33,812 nt of DNA from contig JADGDY010000038.1 of assembly GCA_016744655.1 (NCBI GenBank), positions 1-33,812 of the forward strand, written 5' to 3'. Both the position numbers and the translations under genes were made by a program. This document shows positions 1 to 9,300 of the stretch, piece after piece. The notes beneath the pieces are model-generated. The model saw nothing but the letters and a program-made list of their open reading frames with translations, did no database searches and was not told the DNA's origin. The DNA comes from Bacteroidales bacterium (GTDB lineage Bacteria > Bacteroidota > Bacteroidia > Bacteroidales > UBA12170). Numbering within the stretch: position 1 is the first letter of the stretch; each line of letters starts with the position of its first letter.

Positions 1-22
1 GAGCAAATGGCTTGAAGGAATA

Positions 23-95
23 AAAAACAATACTGTTTGACGCTCGTTAGTGACACTCCGTAGGATGTCACTATAAGGAGGAGTTTATTGTTTTT
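23..95. repeat. Nested inverted repeat, REP-like or terminator-like
   Basis: The outer arms AAAAACAATA (23-32) and TATTGTTTTT (86-95) are exact reverse complements. Inside them the arms TAGTGACA (48-55) and TGTCACTA (66-73) are also exact, and the loop holds a further TCC/GGA pairing. The right outer arm ends in five T. It could terminate a gene entering from the left of the window, or be one copy of a dispersed Bacteroidota intergenic repeat; copy number cannot be judged from one window. Confidence 0.6.
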
Positions 96-145
96 CCGAA
101 AACCCTTTTGTGGAGTAGACTTTCAGATACAGCGGCTGTTTTTGC

Positions 146-167
146 TGCACTTTTTCGAAAAAGTGCA
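146..167. repeat. Perfect 22-bp palindrome
   Basis: The half-site TGCACTTTTT is followed directly by its reverse complement through a central CG, with no loop and no mismatch. It could be a dimeric operator or part of a terminator. It lies about 200 bases downstream of the minus-strand LysM gene, so it is not an obvious promoter element for any gene visible here. Confidence 0.6.
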
Positions 168-364
168 TGAAAATAATATTTAAACAACTATTACAATTGA
201 GTTTGCTCCCCATATTTTTAATGTGTTGCCAAAAGTTCATCCCCCCAGAAAAATACATTGATCCGTTTGAAACTCAATTCTGTAAATATGGAAATGATTT
301 AACTTAGACTTTCCATCAACAATTAAACACTAACAATTAATCATTGAACTTTAATAATTAATTA

Positions 365-2740
365 TCAGTCCACTAAATGATAGTTGAAATTCCTTTGTCT
401 AAGTATATTCCAGTTTTTATTTTCGTAACCAGCCCCTGGCAATTTTTCAAATTCTAGGTGATTTTCTAATAGTTCAACATCTAATTCGTCTAAGCAATCC
501 TGGAATTTTAATCCATAATTAGCCAAAGCAGTAAGAAAATATTTAGTGACATCGTAACCTAAAAAGGCGTGGCGGTTTTTCTGTGGTTCTATTCCAAACT
601 CATCTCTAAAGCTCAACACAAAGTCTTGTACCGCTGGTTTACTATAGTCTATATATTTAGCAGAAGCAACCTGCAAACCAAGTGGTTGAGTATAGGCCAC
701 ATCAATATCATGGTATTCGCTCCAATGGGGCAATCCTATCACCTGATAATCGAAGCTATCCCTTACAAAGTTTAACTTGGTAAAAAGCTCTATGGCAAAA
801 ACTTCTTCGTTACCTAGTGCCACCACTAAGTTATTTCTAAAAAGTGAGGAGGCCTCCGAAAGACCATAAAGACTATCCACACTATATACCACTGTTTTTA
901 AAGAATTAGGCAATAATGTGGTATCGTTGGGGTAAGACTGGGTGAGTTCGTAGTCGAAACCAGGAACCACCTTTCTAATTTCTTTGGTTGCATGAATGGT
1001 ATAGTCAATTTTTGTCTCAGGATAATCCAGCTCGAACTGACTTACTTTATAGAGAATATCTGCATTTGGAATACCAGCTTGTTTAGGCATACCCTCCTCT
1101 ATTATTTGTTTTAACTCTTTGTATTCATTGGCCAATTGATAAGGATTACTCCTCACTAAAATAATATTGTGATCTTGATATCTGTCTACTATATAATTCC
1201 CAACTTTTTCGATTAAAACATCCTCGTCAGGTTCTATCTTAAACACATTAGGATTATCATAAATCACTTTTCTACGCTTGGACAATACATTCACCAAAGG
1301 TATTTGAAGGCGATTGGAATATTCACTTACCACCTCGAAGCTTTTACTATAAAGTAGGCTAATAATTAAATCGGCTCCTGATAAATCGGTATTATTTAAG
1401 ACTTCTCGGGTTCCCTGTGCGTCTCTTGGAACATCCAAAACATGTAAATCAAAGTCTAAGCCTGATTCATTCATTTCTCGTGCTGCTAACAAAGCACCCT
1501 CATAGAACTCAATAAACTTAAATGGCTTGTCATACTTTTTATCCATCAATACCAAAGTATCAATAAACATCATGCTATCGATTTCATTCAAATAAAGAGG
1601 AAGCATTAAAACTACTTGATATCGTTTATCTTGAGTCGTTAATTTACCACATAAAGAATCCTCTAAAATATCTGGAGTGTCATTAACTATTTCTTCTCCA
1701 GCATCCTCTACGATCTCTTCTTCAAAATCGGTTTCGATAAAATCGAGAGGAATTAAAACACTTTCTCCTCTTTTTAATTTAGAAGCCACATTTGGATTAG
1801 CCATTTCTAGTTCTGCCACTGTTACGTCATAGCTTACAGCAATTTGAGTTAACTTCTCTTTTCTTTCAGCAACTCTATGTTTGATATAACCAGTTTCATT
1901 TAGCTTTCTTGGAATTAATAAAGTCTGACCTATCTGAATTTGTCGATCACCTAATTCATTATTCTTTTCAATTTCAGCTACAGGAATAGCATACAACCGA
2001 GCCAAACCAAAAAGTGTTTCTTTTGGCTTTACTTTATGTTGGATAAAACGAGCAGAATCAACAGAAACCTGCTGTTGGGGCTGAGTTAGTTTCTTAGGAA
2101 TCAATAATACTTGTCCTTCTTGAATACTAGAGTCATTAAGGTCATTAATATACATTAAAGCATCAACAGAAATTCCAAATCGTTTACTAATGGTGAACAT
2201 GGTTTCTTTAGGTTGAACTTTGTATATGCTGTATTTGTCATCGTCAATTTTAGCCGTTTTTTCTTCTTTAGCTTCGGAATGTAAAGAGCTCTCATCGGCA
2301 TTCACATACATTGAAGGTATCTTTAAATACTGACCCGGACTGATTTCTTCATTTTGAATTTGGTTGATGGTTTTGATATCCTCAATGGTCACATTATAGA
2401 TTTTAGAAATCTGGTATAATGTTTCTTTCTTTTTTACAATGTGGTAGATAAAATCGACAGTTGTTTTTTTTGCTTGATAGGGGATTTTCAAATCCATTCC
2501 CATCCTTAAACCATCGTTAAGCAAAGGATTATTTTTCAATATAACATTGGTTGCAACTCCATAAGCTTTAGAAATATTATAGAGGGTATTTCCTTTAACC
2601 ACATGGTGAATATAAAATTTCTTACCATCCTCAGTTATGGTTTCTTCACTTTTTTGTGCTGTGTAATCTTGAGAAACAGCCGTAAAGCTTATACAAAAAC
2701 TCAATAATAGAGTAAGAAAAACGGAATACTTCATATTCAA
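365..2740 (-). CDS. Secreted protein with five LysM repeats and a PBP1-like domain
   Basis: 791 residues. The start gives a clear signal peptide (MNMK, hydrophobic core, then AVSQ near residue 24), so the protein is exported. Five LysM repeats follow at about 43-88, 99-143, 172-215, 234-277 and 288-332; each has the pattern H/Y-x-V-x-x-x-(D/E)TLxxI(A/S)xxY and ends in LxIP. LysM binds N-acetylglucosamine glycans such as peptidoglycan. After an acidic linker (about 333-365) the C-terminal 420 residues resemble a type-1 periplasmic-binding fold (YQVVLMLPL, FYEGALLAAREM, ADLIISLLYS), as in leucine-binding proteins and LpoA-like envelope proteins. No ABC permease is nearby, so a cell-wall sensor or scaffold role is as likely as transport. 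It is the last gene of the apparent four-gene minus-strand operon, 26 bases after the symporter gene. Family-level call is good; the ligand is unknown. Confidence 0.85.
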   Translation of the reverse strand: MNMKYSVFLTLLLSFCISFTAVSQDYTAQKSEETITEDGKKFYIHHVVKGNTLYNISKAYGVATNVILKNNPLLNDGLRMGMDLKIPYQAKKTTVDFIYHIVKKKETLYQISKIYNVTIEDIKTINQIQNEEISPGQYLKIPSMYVNADESSLHSEAKEEKTAKIDDDKYSIYKVQPKETMFTISKRFGISVDALMYINDLNDSSIQEGQVLLIPKKLTQPQQQVSVDSARFIQHKVKPKETLFGLARLYAIPVAEIEKNNELGDRQIQIGQTLLIPRKLNETGYIKHRVAERKEKLTQIAVSYDVTVAELEMANPNVASKLKRGESVLIPLDFIETDFEEEIVEDAGEEIVNDTPDILEDSLCGKLTTQDKRYQVVLMLPLYLNEIDSMMFIDTLVLMDKKYDKPFKFIEFYEGALLAAREMNESGLDFDLHVLDVPRDAQGTREVLNNTDLSGADLIISLLYSKSFEVVSEYSNRLQIPLVNVLSKRRKVIYDNPNVFKIEPDEDVLIEKVGNYIVDRYQDHNIILVRSNPYQLANEYKELKQIIEEGMPKQAGIPNADILYKVSQFELDYPETKIDYTIHATKEIRKVVPGFDYELTQSYPNDTTLLPNSLKTVVYSVDSLYGLSEASSLFRNNLVVALGNEEVFAIELFTKLNFVRDSFDYQVIGLPHWSEYHDIDVAYTQPLGLQVASAKYIDYSKPAVQDFVLSFRDEFGIEPQKNRHAFLGYDVTKYFLTALANYGLKFQDCLDELDVELLENHLEFEKLPGAGYENKNWNILRQRNFNYHLVD

Positions 2741-2766
2741 TATTTAATTAATTTACAGTTCGATAG

Positions 2767-4398
2767 CTATTTATATGCTTTGATCTCTCCAGATTTCACT
2801 CGCCTCAAATAGTCTTTTAAATCCTTCTTTACTTCAGGTGCCAAAATTAATAAACCTATGATATTAGGAAAGCCCATACTCAAAATCATCATATCAGAAA
2901 AATCGACCACTGCACCCATGGTTGAAGAAGCTCCTACAACTATGAATGATAAAAACATTAAACGGTAAACGGTGTCGGAATATTTTCTAGATCCTAAATA
3001 TCTTTCGCTAAGCCCACCAAAAAGATAATCGAATCCTTTTAAGCCGTAGTATGACCAGCTAATCATGGTTGAAAAGGCAAAAAGGAAAATCGCGATCACT
3101 AATACATATGGGAACCATGTAAAAACACTAGCAAAAGCCTGAGAAGTCAGTTCAGTACCTTGAAGGTTATCGGGGTTGGTATAAAACCCAGTGAAAATAA
3201 TAACCAAGGCTGTCATGGTACAAATAACTACGGTATCAACGAAAGGTTCTAATAAGGCTACTAAACCTTCGGTAATGGGCTCTTTGGTTTTTACTGCAGA
3301 GTGTGCTATAGCAGCAGAACCTGCACCAGCTTCATTGGAAAAACTTGCTCTTTGAAAACCAACTATTAATACTCCAATGACACCACCCTTCATGGCATCA
3401 CCATCAAAAGCACCTTGAAAGATTAAAGTAAAAGCCTCACCTACATGAGAAATATTCATAAAGATAATAACCAAGGCAATACCCACATAGAGGATGGCCA
3501 TGATAGGTACAATTTTGTCAGTTACTTTGGCAATACTTTTGATACCACCAATTATTACCATACCTACTAAAACTGCTAAAACCAATCCAAACCAAAATCC
3601 TTGTCCTTCCAATGCAGGAATCATAGAACTAAACTGAGCAAAAGCCTGATTGGCTTGGAACATATTACCTCCTCCAAAGCTTCCTCCGATAACTAAAATG
3701 GAAAAGACCACTGATAATACTGCACCTAACCACTTCATTTTACGTTTTTTCAAACCCATATATAAATAATACATAGGTCCTCCACTTACTTGTCCTAAAA
3801 CATCGATCTTTCTATATTTTACGCCTAAAGTACATTCTACAAATTTTGATGACATTCCTAATAAACCAGCAATAATCATCCAGAAAGTTGCACCTGGCCC
3901 TCCAATCACAATGGCAATGGCTACACCAGCGATATTTCCCAAACCCACAGTTCCTGAGAGTGCTGTCGTTAGAGCTTGAAAATGACTCACTTCCCCTTTA
4001 TCATTGGGATTATCGTATTTACCGCTAACGATTTGAATGGCATGTTTAAATCCTCTTATATTAATAAAACCCATGTATAAGGTAAATACCACTGCCCCTA
4101 TTATTAGCCATACAACGATAATAGGCAGAGGTGCAGTCATTGGATTTCCTTCTTCATCAAGAACCACAGCTCCTTCATCATCGTAAATGATAGGATCATA
4201 AATTCCAGCCCAAGCAAAAGGGTCGAAAAACAATACGGTATTCATTTGTGCTACAATGGGCTCAAAGAAAGAATTGATATGTTCACTTGTGGTGGTTTTC
4301 TGCTCTTCGGTTTCAATATTCTCAGTAGTATTGGCCCAAGCACCTGCAAAAATTACAAATATAAAACTGATAATTAGGGATAGTTTTTTGAAACTCAT
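2767..4398 (-). CDS. alsT: Sodium:alanine symporter, AgcS/AlsT family
   Basis: Inner-membrane cation/amino-acid symporter, probably importing alanine or glycine with Na+. The AgcS hallmarks are visible: [11 protein letters not shown], the glycine-rich stretch [15 protein letters not shown], and [20 protein letters not shown], with about ten hydrophobic segments. The open frame reaches back to 4425, but I prefer the internal ATG at 4398 (MSFKKLSL): it is preceded by AGAGGAAA, it lies just after the stop of the upstream stress-protein gene, and it places a signal-like hydrophobic segment at the N-terminus. That gives 543 residues. A roughly 65-residue polar, acidic stretch lies between the first hydrophobic segment and the transporter core (about residues 25-90), probably outside the membrane. 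It is the third gene of the apparent channel-Usp-symporter-LysM operon. The exact amino acid transported cannot be told from sequence. Confidence 0.9.
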   Translation of the reverse strand: MSFKKLSLIISFIFVIFAGAWANTTENIETEEQKTTTSEHINSFFEPIVAQMNTVLFFDPFAWAGIYDPIIYDDEGAVVLDEEGNPMTAPLPIIVVWLIIGAVVFTLYMGFINIRGFKHAIQIVSGKYDNPNDKGEVSHFQALTTALSGTVGLGNIAGVAIAIVIGGPGATFWMIIAGLLGMSSKFVECTLGVKYRKIDVLGQVSGGPMYYLYMGLKKRKMKWLGAVLSVVFSILVIGGSFGGGNMFQANQAFAQFSSMIPALEGQGFWFGLVLAVLVGMVIIGGIKSIAKVTDKIVPIMAILYVGIALVIIFMNISHVGEAFTLIFQGAFDGDAMKGGVIGVLIVGFQRASFSNEAGAGSAAIAHSAVKTKEPITEGLVALLEPFVDTVVICTMTALVIIFTGFYTNPDNLQGTELTSQAFASVFTWFPYVLVIAIFLFAFSTMISWSYYGLKGFDYLFGGLSERYLGSRKYSDTVYRLMFLSFIVVGASSTMGAVVDFSDMMILSMGFPNIIGLLILAPEVKKDLKDYLRRVKSGEIKAYK

Positions 4399-4399
4399 C

Positions 4400-5224
4400 T
4401 TATATTTCCTCTTTCTTTTGTGCACAAAATACCGGAATATTTGAACTGTTATAAATTGTTTTTTCTTCTATGGCTCCTAAAATAAATGAAGGTTCAAACT
4501 CGTCATTATCCACTTTTATCATGATTAAATCGGCATTTTGAGTTTCAGCATATTTGTTAATCTGTTTAGGGAAATTTGCTCCACTTTCAGCTTGGTCAAT
4601 GGTAAAAGGAATTTGATGGGCTTTAAATGAAGTAGTGATTTCATCTACCAAACCGAGCATGGCTTTTTGAATTTTAACCTCCTCAGTTTTCATTAAGTAA
4701 ATAAATACTTCTGCCTGAAAAGCTTTGGCAATAAAAATGGTCCAATCTATTTTAATACTATAGTTAGTAGAAATGTTTATGGGGAACACTATCTTTCTAT
4801 AACCCATTCCGAAAGTTCTTTTCTGAACCACAAGAATAGGAATATCGAGTCCATGTATAACTTTCATGGCATGTCCTCCGGTAATTTTCTGAATTCCTGT
4901 TTTACCATGAGTACCAAAAACCACCATATCGGCTTGAACTTCTTTACTCACTTTAGAGATCATAGGAACCAGTTTACCCTCCTCTTTAATCGTTTGAACT
5001 ATGATACCATAAGATTGCTCTAATTGATTTCTCAAATCGTTCAATTGATTATCGATATAATCTCTTTCCAGTTTATTTTTCTTCAAAAACACAAGGCTAT
5101 CCGCATTAATAACATGGAGTAATACAATTCTTGCACCTATGCTTCGAGCAATTTCCGCCCCATGATTAATAGCATTATTACAGACTTTGGAAAAATCTGT
5201 AGGGATTAATATAGTTTTACTCAT
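4400..5224 (-). CDS. Universal stress protein with two Usp domains
   Basis: 274 residues in two UspA-like halves. The first half starts [12 protein letters not shown] and carries the ATP-binding signature [10 protein letters not shown]...GGHAMKVI followed by IPILVV near residue 130, so it probably binds nucleotide. The second half (about 143-274) starts YRKIVFPI and ends IPVFCAQ but lacks a clear G-x-x-G signature, so it looks degenerate, as in many tandem Usp proteins. Its start is 4 bases after the stop of the K+ channel gene and its stop is 1 base before the preferred start of the symporter, implying translational coupling. Usp proteins often modulate transporters and channels; a regulatory link to these neighbours is inference. 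Confidence 0.9.
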   Translation of the reverse strand: MSKTILIPTDFSKVCNNAINHGAEIARSIGARIVLLHVINADSLVFLKKNKLERDYIDNQLNDLRNQLEQSYGIIVQTIKEEGKLVPMISKVSKEVQADMVVFGTHGKTGIQKITGGHAMKVIHGLDIPILVVQKRTFGMGYRKIVFPINISTNYSIKIDWTIFIAKAFQAEVFIYLMKTEEVKIQKAMLGLVDEITTSFKAHQIPFTIDQAESGANFPKQINKYAETQNADLIMIKVDNDEFEPSFILGAIEEKTIYNSSNIPVFCAQKKEEI

Positions 5225-5228
5225 AAAT

Positions 5229-6227
5229 CTATTTATTAATTTGAATTTTCTCTATTTGCTTAGGCGTTCCAAGAATAAATATTTTGGACTGGGGAACAAT
5301 TTTTGTATCAGGGCTTGGGTTGATGATAAATTCTCCTTCGGGGGTTTTAAAACCAACAATATTAGCCCCTACCACTTGTCGCACAGCCATTTCCATAATT
5401 GTTTTATTATGAAACTCAACAGGTAATTCTGAATAATCAATGGCTTCGATAATAGTTTCAGATTTTCCGGTTATGGACAGGTGATCGAGGAACTCAAGAA
5501 CATCGGCTCGTGTAACTAATTTTGCCATATGTGCTCCTCCAACTCCCTCTGGCATTACCACATGATCTACTCCTGCTACATGTAATTTTCTTTCTGCACT
5601 TGCATTAGAAGCTCTACTTACAATCGTTATTTTAGGATTTAAGGAACGTGCTGTTAAAACCACAAAAAGGTTATCAGCATCAACTGGCATAGAGGAGATG
5701 ATAGATTTAGCAGATTGAACCCCTGCTTTTTCCAATACTTCATCTTCTGTGGCATCCCCTTCAATAAATTTCACAGGGTCACCAGAATAGTTCATAATCA
5801 ATTCATGGTTTTGATCTATGACCACAAAAGGTTGTTTTCTTACTCTAAGTTCATTGGCAACAGTTTGTCCATTTCTACCAAATCCACATATTATCACGTG
5901 ATCTTTCATATTATTCCTCCTTTTACTGTAACGAACCCCCATCACATTATTAATCTGTAATTCAATCAAATACGAAGTAATGATAGAAATTGCATAGGCA
6001 TAATTACCAAAGCTAAAAATGATGAGGAAGATGGTAAAAATCTTTCCCCCGCCGGTAAGTTCATGTGGTAGTCCAAAACCAACTGTTGAAATAGTGATGA
6101 CAGTAAGGTAGAGTGCATCGAGAAAGGTATCCTCCTCTATCAGCATAAATCCGATTACTCCAATTGTTGTGATGGCGCCCAATATGGCCAGAGCCCATAA
6201 AACTTTTTGTAGATTGGTATTTTTCAA
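5229..6227 (-). CDS. Two-TM potassium channel with RCK (TrkA-N/TrkA-C) domains
   Basis: 332 residues. Two membrane segments (about 8-30 and 64-88) flank a pore helix and the K+ selectivity filter TVGFG near residue 50. The cytoplasmic RCK_N domain follows (DHVIICGFGRNGQTVA near 110, with the acidic residue of VVIDQN ending the next strand), a NAD-binding Rossmann fold. An RCK_C domain occupies about 255-332 (IEAIDYSELP to IFILGTP). This is the architecture of MthK/Kch-type ligand-gated channels. The start is TTG: an in-frame TAG lies 9 bases upstream and the first internal ATG (residue 28) would delete the first membrane helix. A candidate promoter sits about 28 bases upstream. First gene of the apparent operon. 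Confidence 0.88.
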   Translation of the reverse strand: MKNTNLQKVLWALAILGAITTIGVIGFMLIEEDTFLDALYLTVITISTVGFGLPHELTGGGKIFTIFLIIFSFGNYAYAISIITSYLIELQINNVMGVRYSKRRNNMKDHVIICGFGRNGQTVANELRVRKQPFVVIDQNHELIMNYSGDPVKFIEGDATEDEVLEKAGVQSAKSIISSMPVDADNLFVVLTARSLNPKITIVSRASNASAERKLHVAGVDHVVMPEGVGGAHMAKLVTRADVLEFLDHLSITGKSETIIEAIDYSELPVEFHNKTIMEMAVRQVVGANIVGFKTPEGEFIINPSPDTKIVPQSKIFILGTPKQIEKIQINK

Positions 6228-6254
6228 GCTTCGCTAAAAATTTAGTATATAGTG

Positions 6255-6285
6255 CAATTATAGTGAATATAGCGATTTGATGCAA
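6255..6285 (-). promoter_or_regulatory. Candidate Bacteroidota promoter for the channel operon
   Basis: Read on the minus strand, TTG (6285-6283) is followed after 20 bases by TATAATTG (6262-6255). This matches the Bacteroidota primary sigma pattern TTTG/TTG, N19-21, TAnnTTTG with one mismatch in the -7 box. Transcription would begin around 6248, about 20 bases before the TTG start codon at 6227. Assigned by pattern only. Confidence 0.4.
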
Positions 6286-6315
6286 GGAGAAGTTTTACAG
6301 AAAAAATAACAATTT

Positions 6316-6371
6316 CCAATAAACTGATTGACATTATTGTTTTAAGAAAATACTCAATCAGCTCTTATTGG
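6316..6371 (-). terminator. Long hairpin across the stop codon of the histidine kinase gene
   Basis: CCAATAA (6316-6322) and CTGATTGA (6324-6331) pair exactly with TCAATCAG (6354-6361) and TTATTGG (6365-6371), with a 1/3-base internal bulge and a 22-base loop. The kinase stop codon (6354-6356) lies in the stem. On the minus strand an AT-rich stretch follows. It could terminate or stabilise the kinase mRNA; the large loop makes it an untypical intrinsic terminator. Confidence 0.4.
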
Positions 6372-9300
6372 TATGGTAAAGGTAAATTTCGACCCTTTTC
6401 CATATTCAGACTCCACGTAAATATCACCACCTAACATTTCGATATAAGCTTTACAAATTGCCAATCCTAAACCTGAGCCTTCCAAAGCTTTAGTATCTTC
6501 TATATCTGCTTGTTCAAAACGTTTAAAAATAGCATCTATTCTATCCTTTGGCACCCCTGTACCAGTATCTTCCACAAAGAATTCCAATACAGAATTCCCA
6601 TCTAACTCATTATTAATCTCCTTTAAATCATAACCAAACGTTACTGAGCCATTATGAGTAAATTTTATGGCATTCTTTATTAAATTGGTTAATATTCCAT
6701 GAAGTTTATGGCTATCTGTGTTTATGGTAATATTTTCTGCGGTGGATTTATAAAATAAAGATATTCCTTTTGATTTAACTTCAGGGGAAAAGAAAGAATG
6801 GAGTTCATTCATCATATTATCAATGGAAATTTCTTCTTTTACAATGACCATTTCCCCAGTTTCTATTTTGGAGATATCAATAATATCGTTGATTGTGGTT
6901 AAAAGCCTTTCACCTCCTCTATTAATAACTGTGGTATATTCCTCAATTTCTACCTTACTTAAATCGGGTTCATTAAGCAGGTTGATAAATCCCAAAATGC
7001 CATTCATAGGTGTCCGTATTTCATGGCTCATATTGGCCAGGAATGCAGATTTAAGACGGTCACTCTCTATTGCTTTTTCTTTGGCCTTAATTAACTCTAT
7101 TTCAATATTTTTCCTCTCATCAATATCAATAATAATTCCTGACATTCTTGCAGGATTTCCACTGGAATCTCGTTCTACTACTTTTCCTAAAGCATGAATC
7201 CACTTCCATTTCCCATTTTTACATTTCAATCTGTATTCTTGACTATATACACTCCCCTCATCTTCACTACCATTGTTGTTAACATTTAAAATATACTCCT
7301 TATCATCAGGATGAATTAAGTTTTCCCAAGAACTCACTACTTGTTTTATTTCTTCTTGTTTATAACCTAGTATTCCACACCAACGCTCATCTAATATATC
7401 TTCACCCGTTTTAATATTCCATGACCATAAGCCAGCACCTGAACCCTGTAATGCCAAATCTAGTTTATCCTTGGTTTCTTCAGCATTGATTTTAGCATTT
7501 AATAATTCGTTTTCAGCGTCCTTTCTCTTTGTAATATCCTGAAATATACCGGTTAGCTTAGCTGTCTTTCCATTTACCACAGTAACCTCACAAGTAGTTC
7601 GTACAGTAATTAAACTACCTTTCGTAGTATAGGTCTCTAGCTCTAAGTCATATCCCTCTCCCTCATGTATAGCTTTCTCTATTGCTAATGAGATAATCTG
7701 ACGAGATTCTGGCAAAAAATATCCAACGCCTGCATCAACAGTAGGATTGAATTCTTCAGGTGTTGTTTCGTGAATACGATAGGTTTCAGCAGTCCAAAAT
7801 AGATTATTTGTTTCAATATCTAATTCCCATCCACCAACCATAGCGATGGATTGAGAAGCATTTAATATATGATTACTTTGATGCAACTTCATTTCCGCCT
7901 GCTTTAATTCGGTAATGTCTTCGCTAATTTTAATGAAATTAATTATTTCGCCATCTGCATTTAAAATGGCTGAGATATTAGCAGCTTCCCAGAACAGTTC
8001 TCCATTTTTTCTTTTATTGCGAAATTGTCCTCGCCATTCCTTTCCAGCCTTTAAAGTTTGCCACATTTCTTGATAAAACTGTTTATTTTGCTCTCCAGAG
8101 TTGAGGATATTCTGATTTTTTCCAATTGACTCAGAATTACTATACCCAGTTAATTCTGTGAATTTTGGATTGATGTATTCAATATTTCCATTTGTGTCGG
8201 TTATTACCACAACCGAAGGACTTTGCTCAACTGCTGTGGACAGTCTTCTCACTACATCTTCAGCTTCTTTTCGTTCCGTCACATCACGCTTAGTACAAAT
8301 GACACCTACAAATTCATTATTTTGATATTGAGGAATCAGCCAACCATTCTGCCAAATATCTCTTTTCCCAAGAGTTCTCACATTTACCTCATACCATATA
8401 GGCCGTTTTTCGTTTTTTGCTTGTTTATAATATTTTATTAGTTCCCCAGTACTTTCATCCGGAAAATCTGTTAAAAAATTTTTCCCTTGTATTTGTTCTC
8501 TTTTAACGCCTGCAATTTTTTCCATTGCTGAATTGGCAAAGTAAACCTTGTCATTCTTATCAGTTACCCAAATACCATCTTGTACACCTTCGATAACATT
8601 TTCATAGAACTGTTTTGTTTTAATTATTTCCTGTTCTATTAACTTCCTTTCATTAATATCAGAACCTATTGCTGTTATTATACCATCCTCATTTGCACCA
8701 GTGCCATGCCATGCTATCCATTTATAAGTACCATCTTTACACAGATACCTGTTCTCAAAAAATGTCACTTCCTTACCTTTCATCTGCTCTGTTCTTTCCT
8801 CATCAGATTCCCCCCTATCATCTGGATGAATAAACTCCATAAATGGCCTTGAGAGAAATTCATCAACAGAATACCCTAATATTCTGGATACCGTCTGATT
8901 TGCTTCTATAAAATAACCTGAATCTAAATTTGCTTTTGCAATGATACTTGGAGATATATCAAATGTATTTTGAAGGTTTTCTTCTGCTGCACGTATTTGC
9001 TCTTCAGCTTCTTTTTGCTTAGTGATATCAATTGACAAGCCTAAAAGGCCTATTATTTCATTATCAGATGATAATTGAGGAGTATACCAATTTTGAAAAC
9101 ATACTGCATCAGAAATAATAACTTCTGAATTCACCGTTTCACCCTTGAAAACCCTTTCCATATCATCCAACATTTTTGGATAATCTTTATATAACTCATA
9201 TACAGATTCTCCTACAACAGATCCTGGTTTTAAACCTAGTGATGAAAGCCCTTTACCTTCAGATAGTAAAAAGGTGCCATTTTTATCGATTATATATACA

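Larger units (their letters stand above)
1..364. other. Non-coding stretch rich in inverted repeats
   Basis: No convincing gene is visible. The first 20-40 bases have short open tails in all plus frames and could be the end of a gene lying outside the window. The rest holds a nested inverted repeat (23-95), a perfect 22-bp palindrome (146-167), and two interleaved pairs of inverted repeats (195-204 with 270-279; 210-217 with 284-291). A 9-base direct repeat AACAATTAA occurs at 318-326 and 332-340. The stretch lies downstream of the minus-strand LysM gene, so some of these structures may act in transcription termination. Confidence 0.6.

Noticed and set aside
6061-6285. 74-residue minus-strand ORF overlapping the K+ channel start
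   Set aside because: It is out of frame with the channel, which has clear channel motifs across the same bases.
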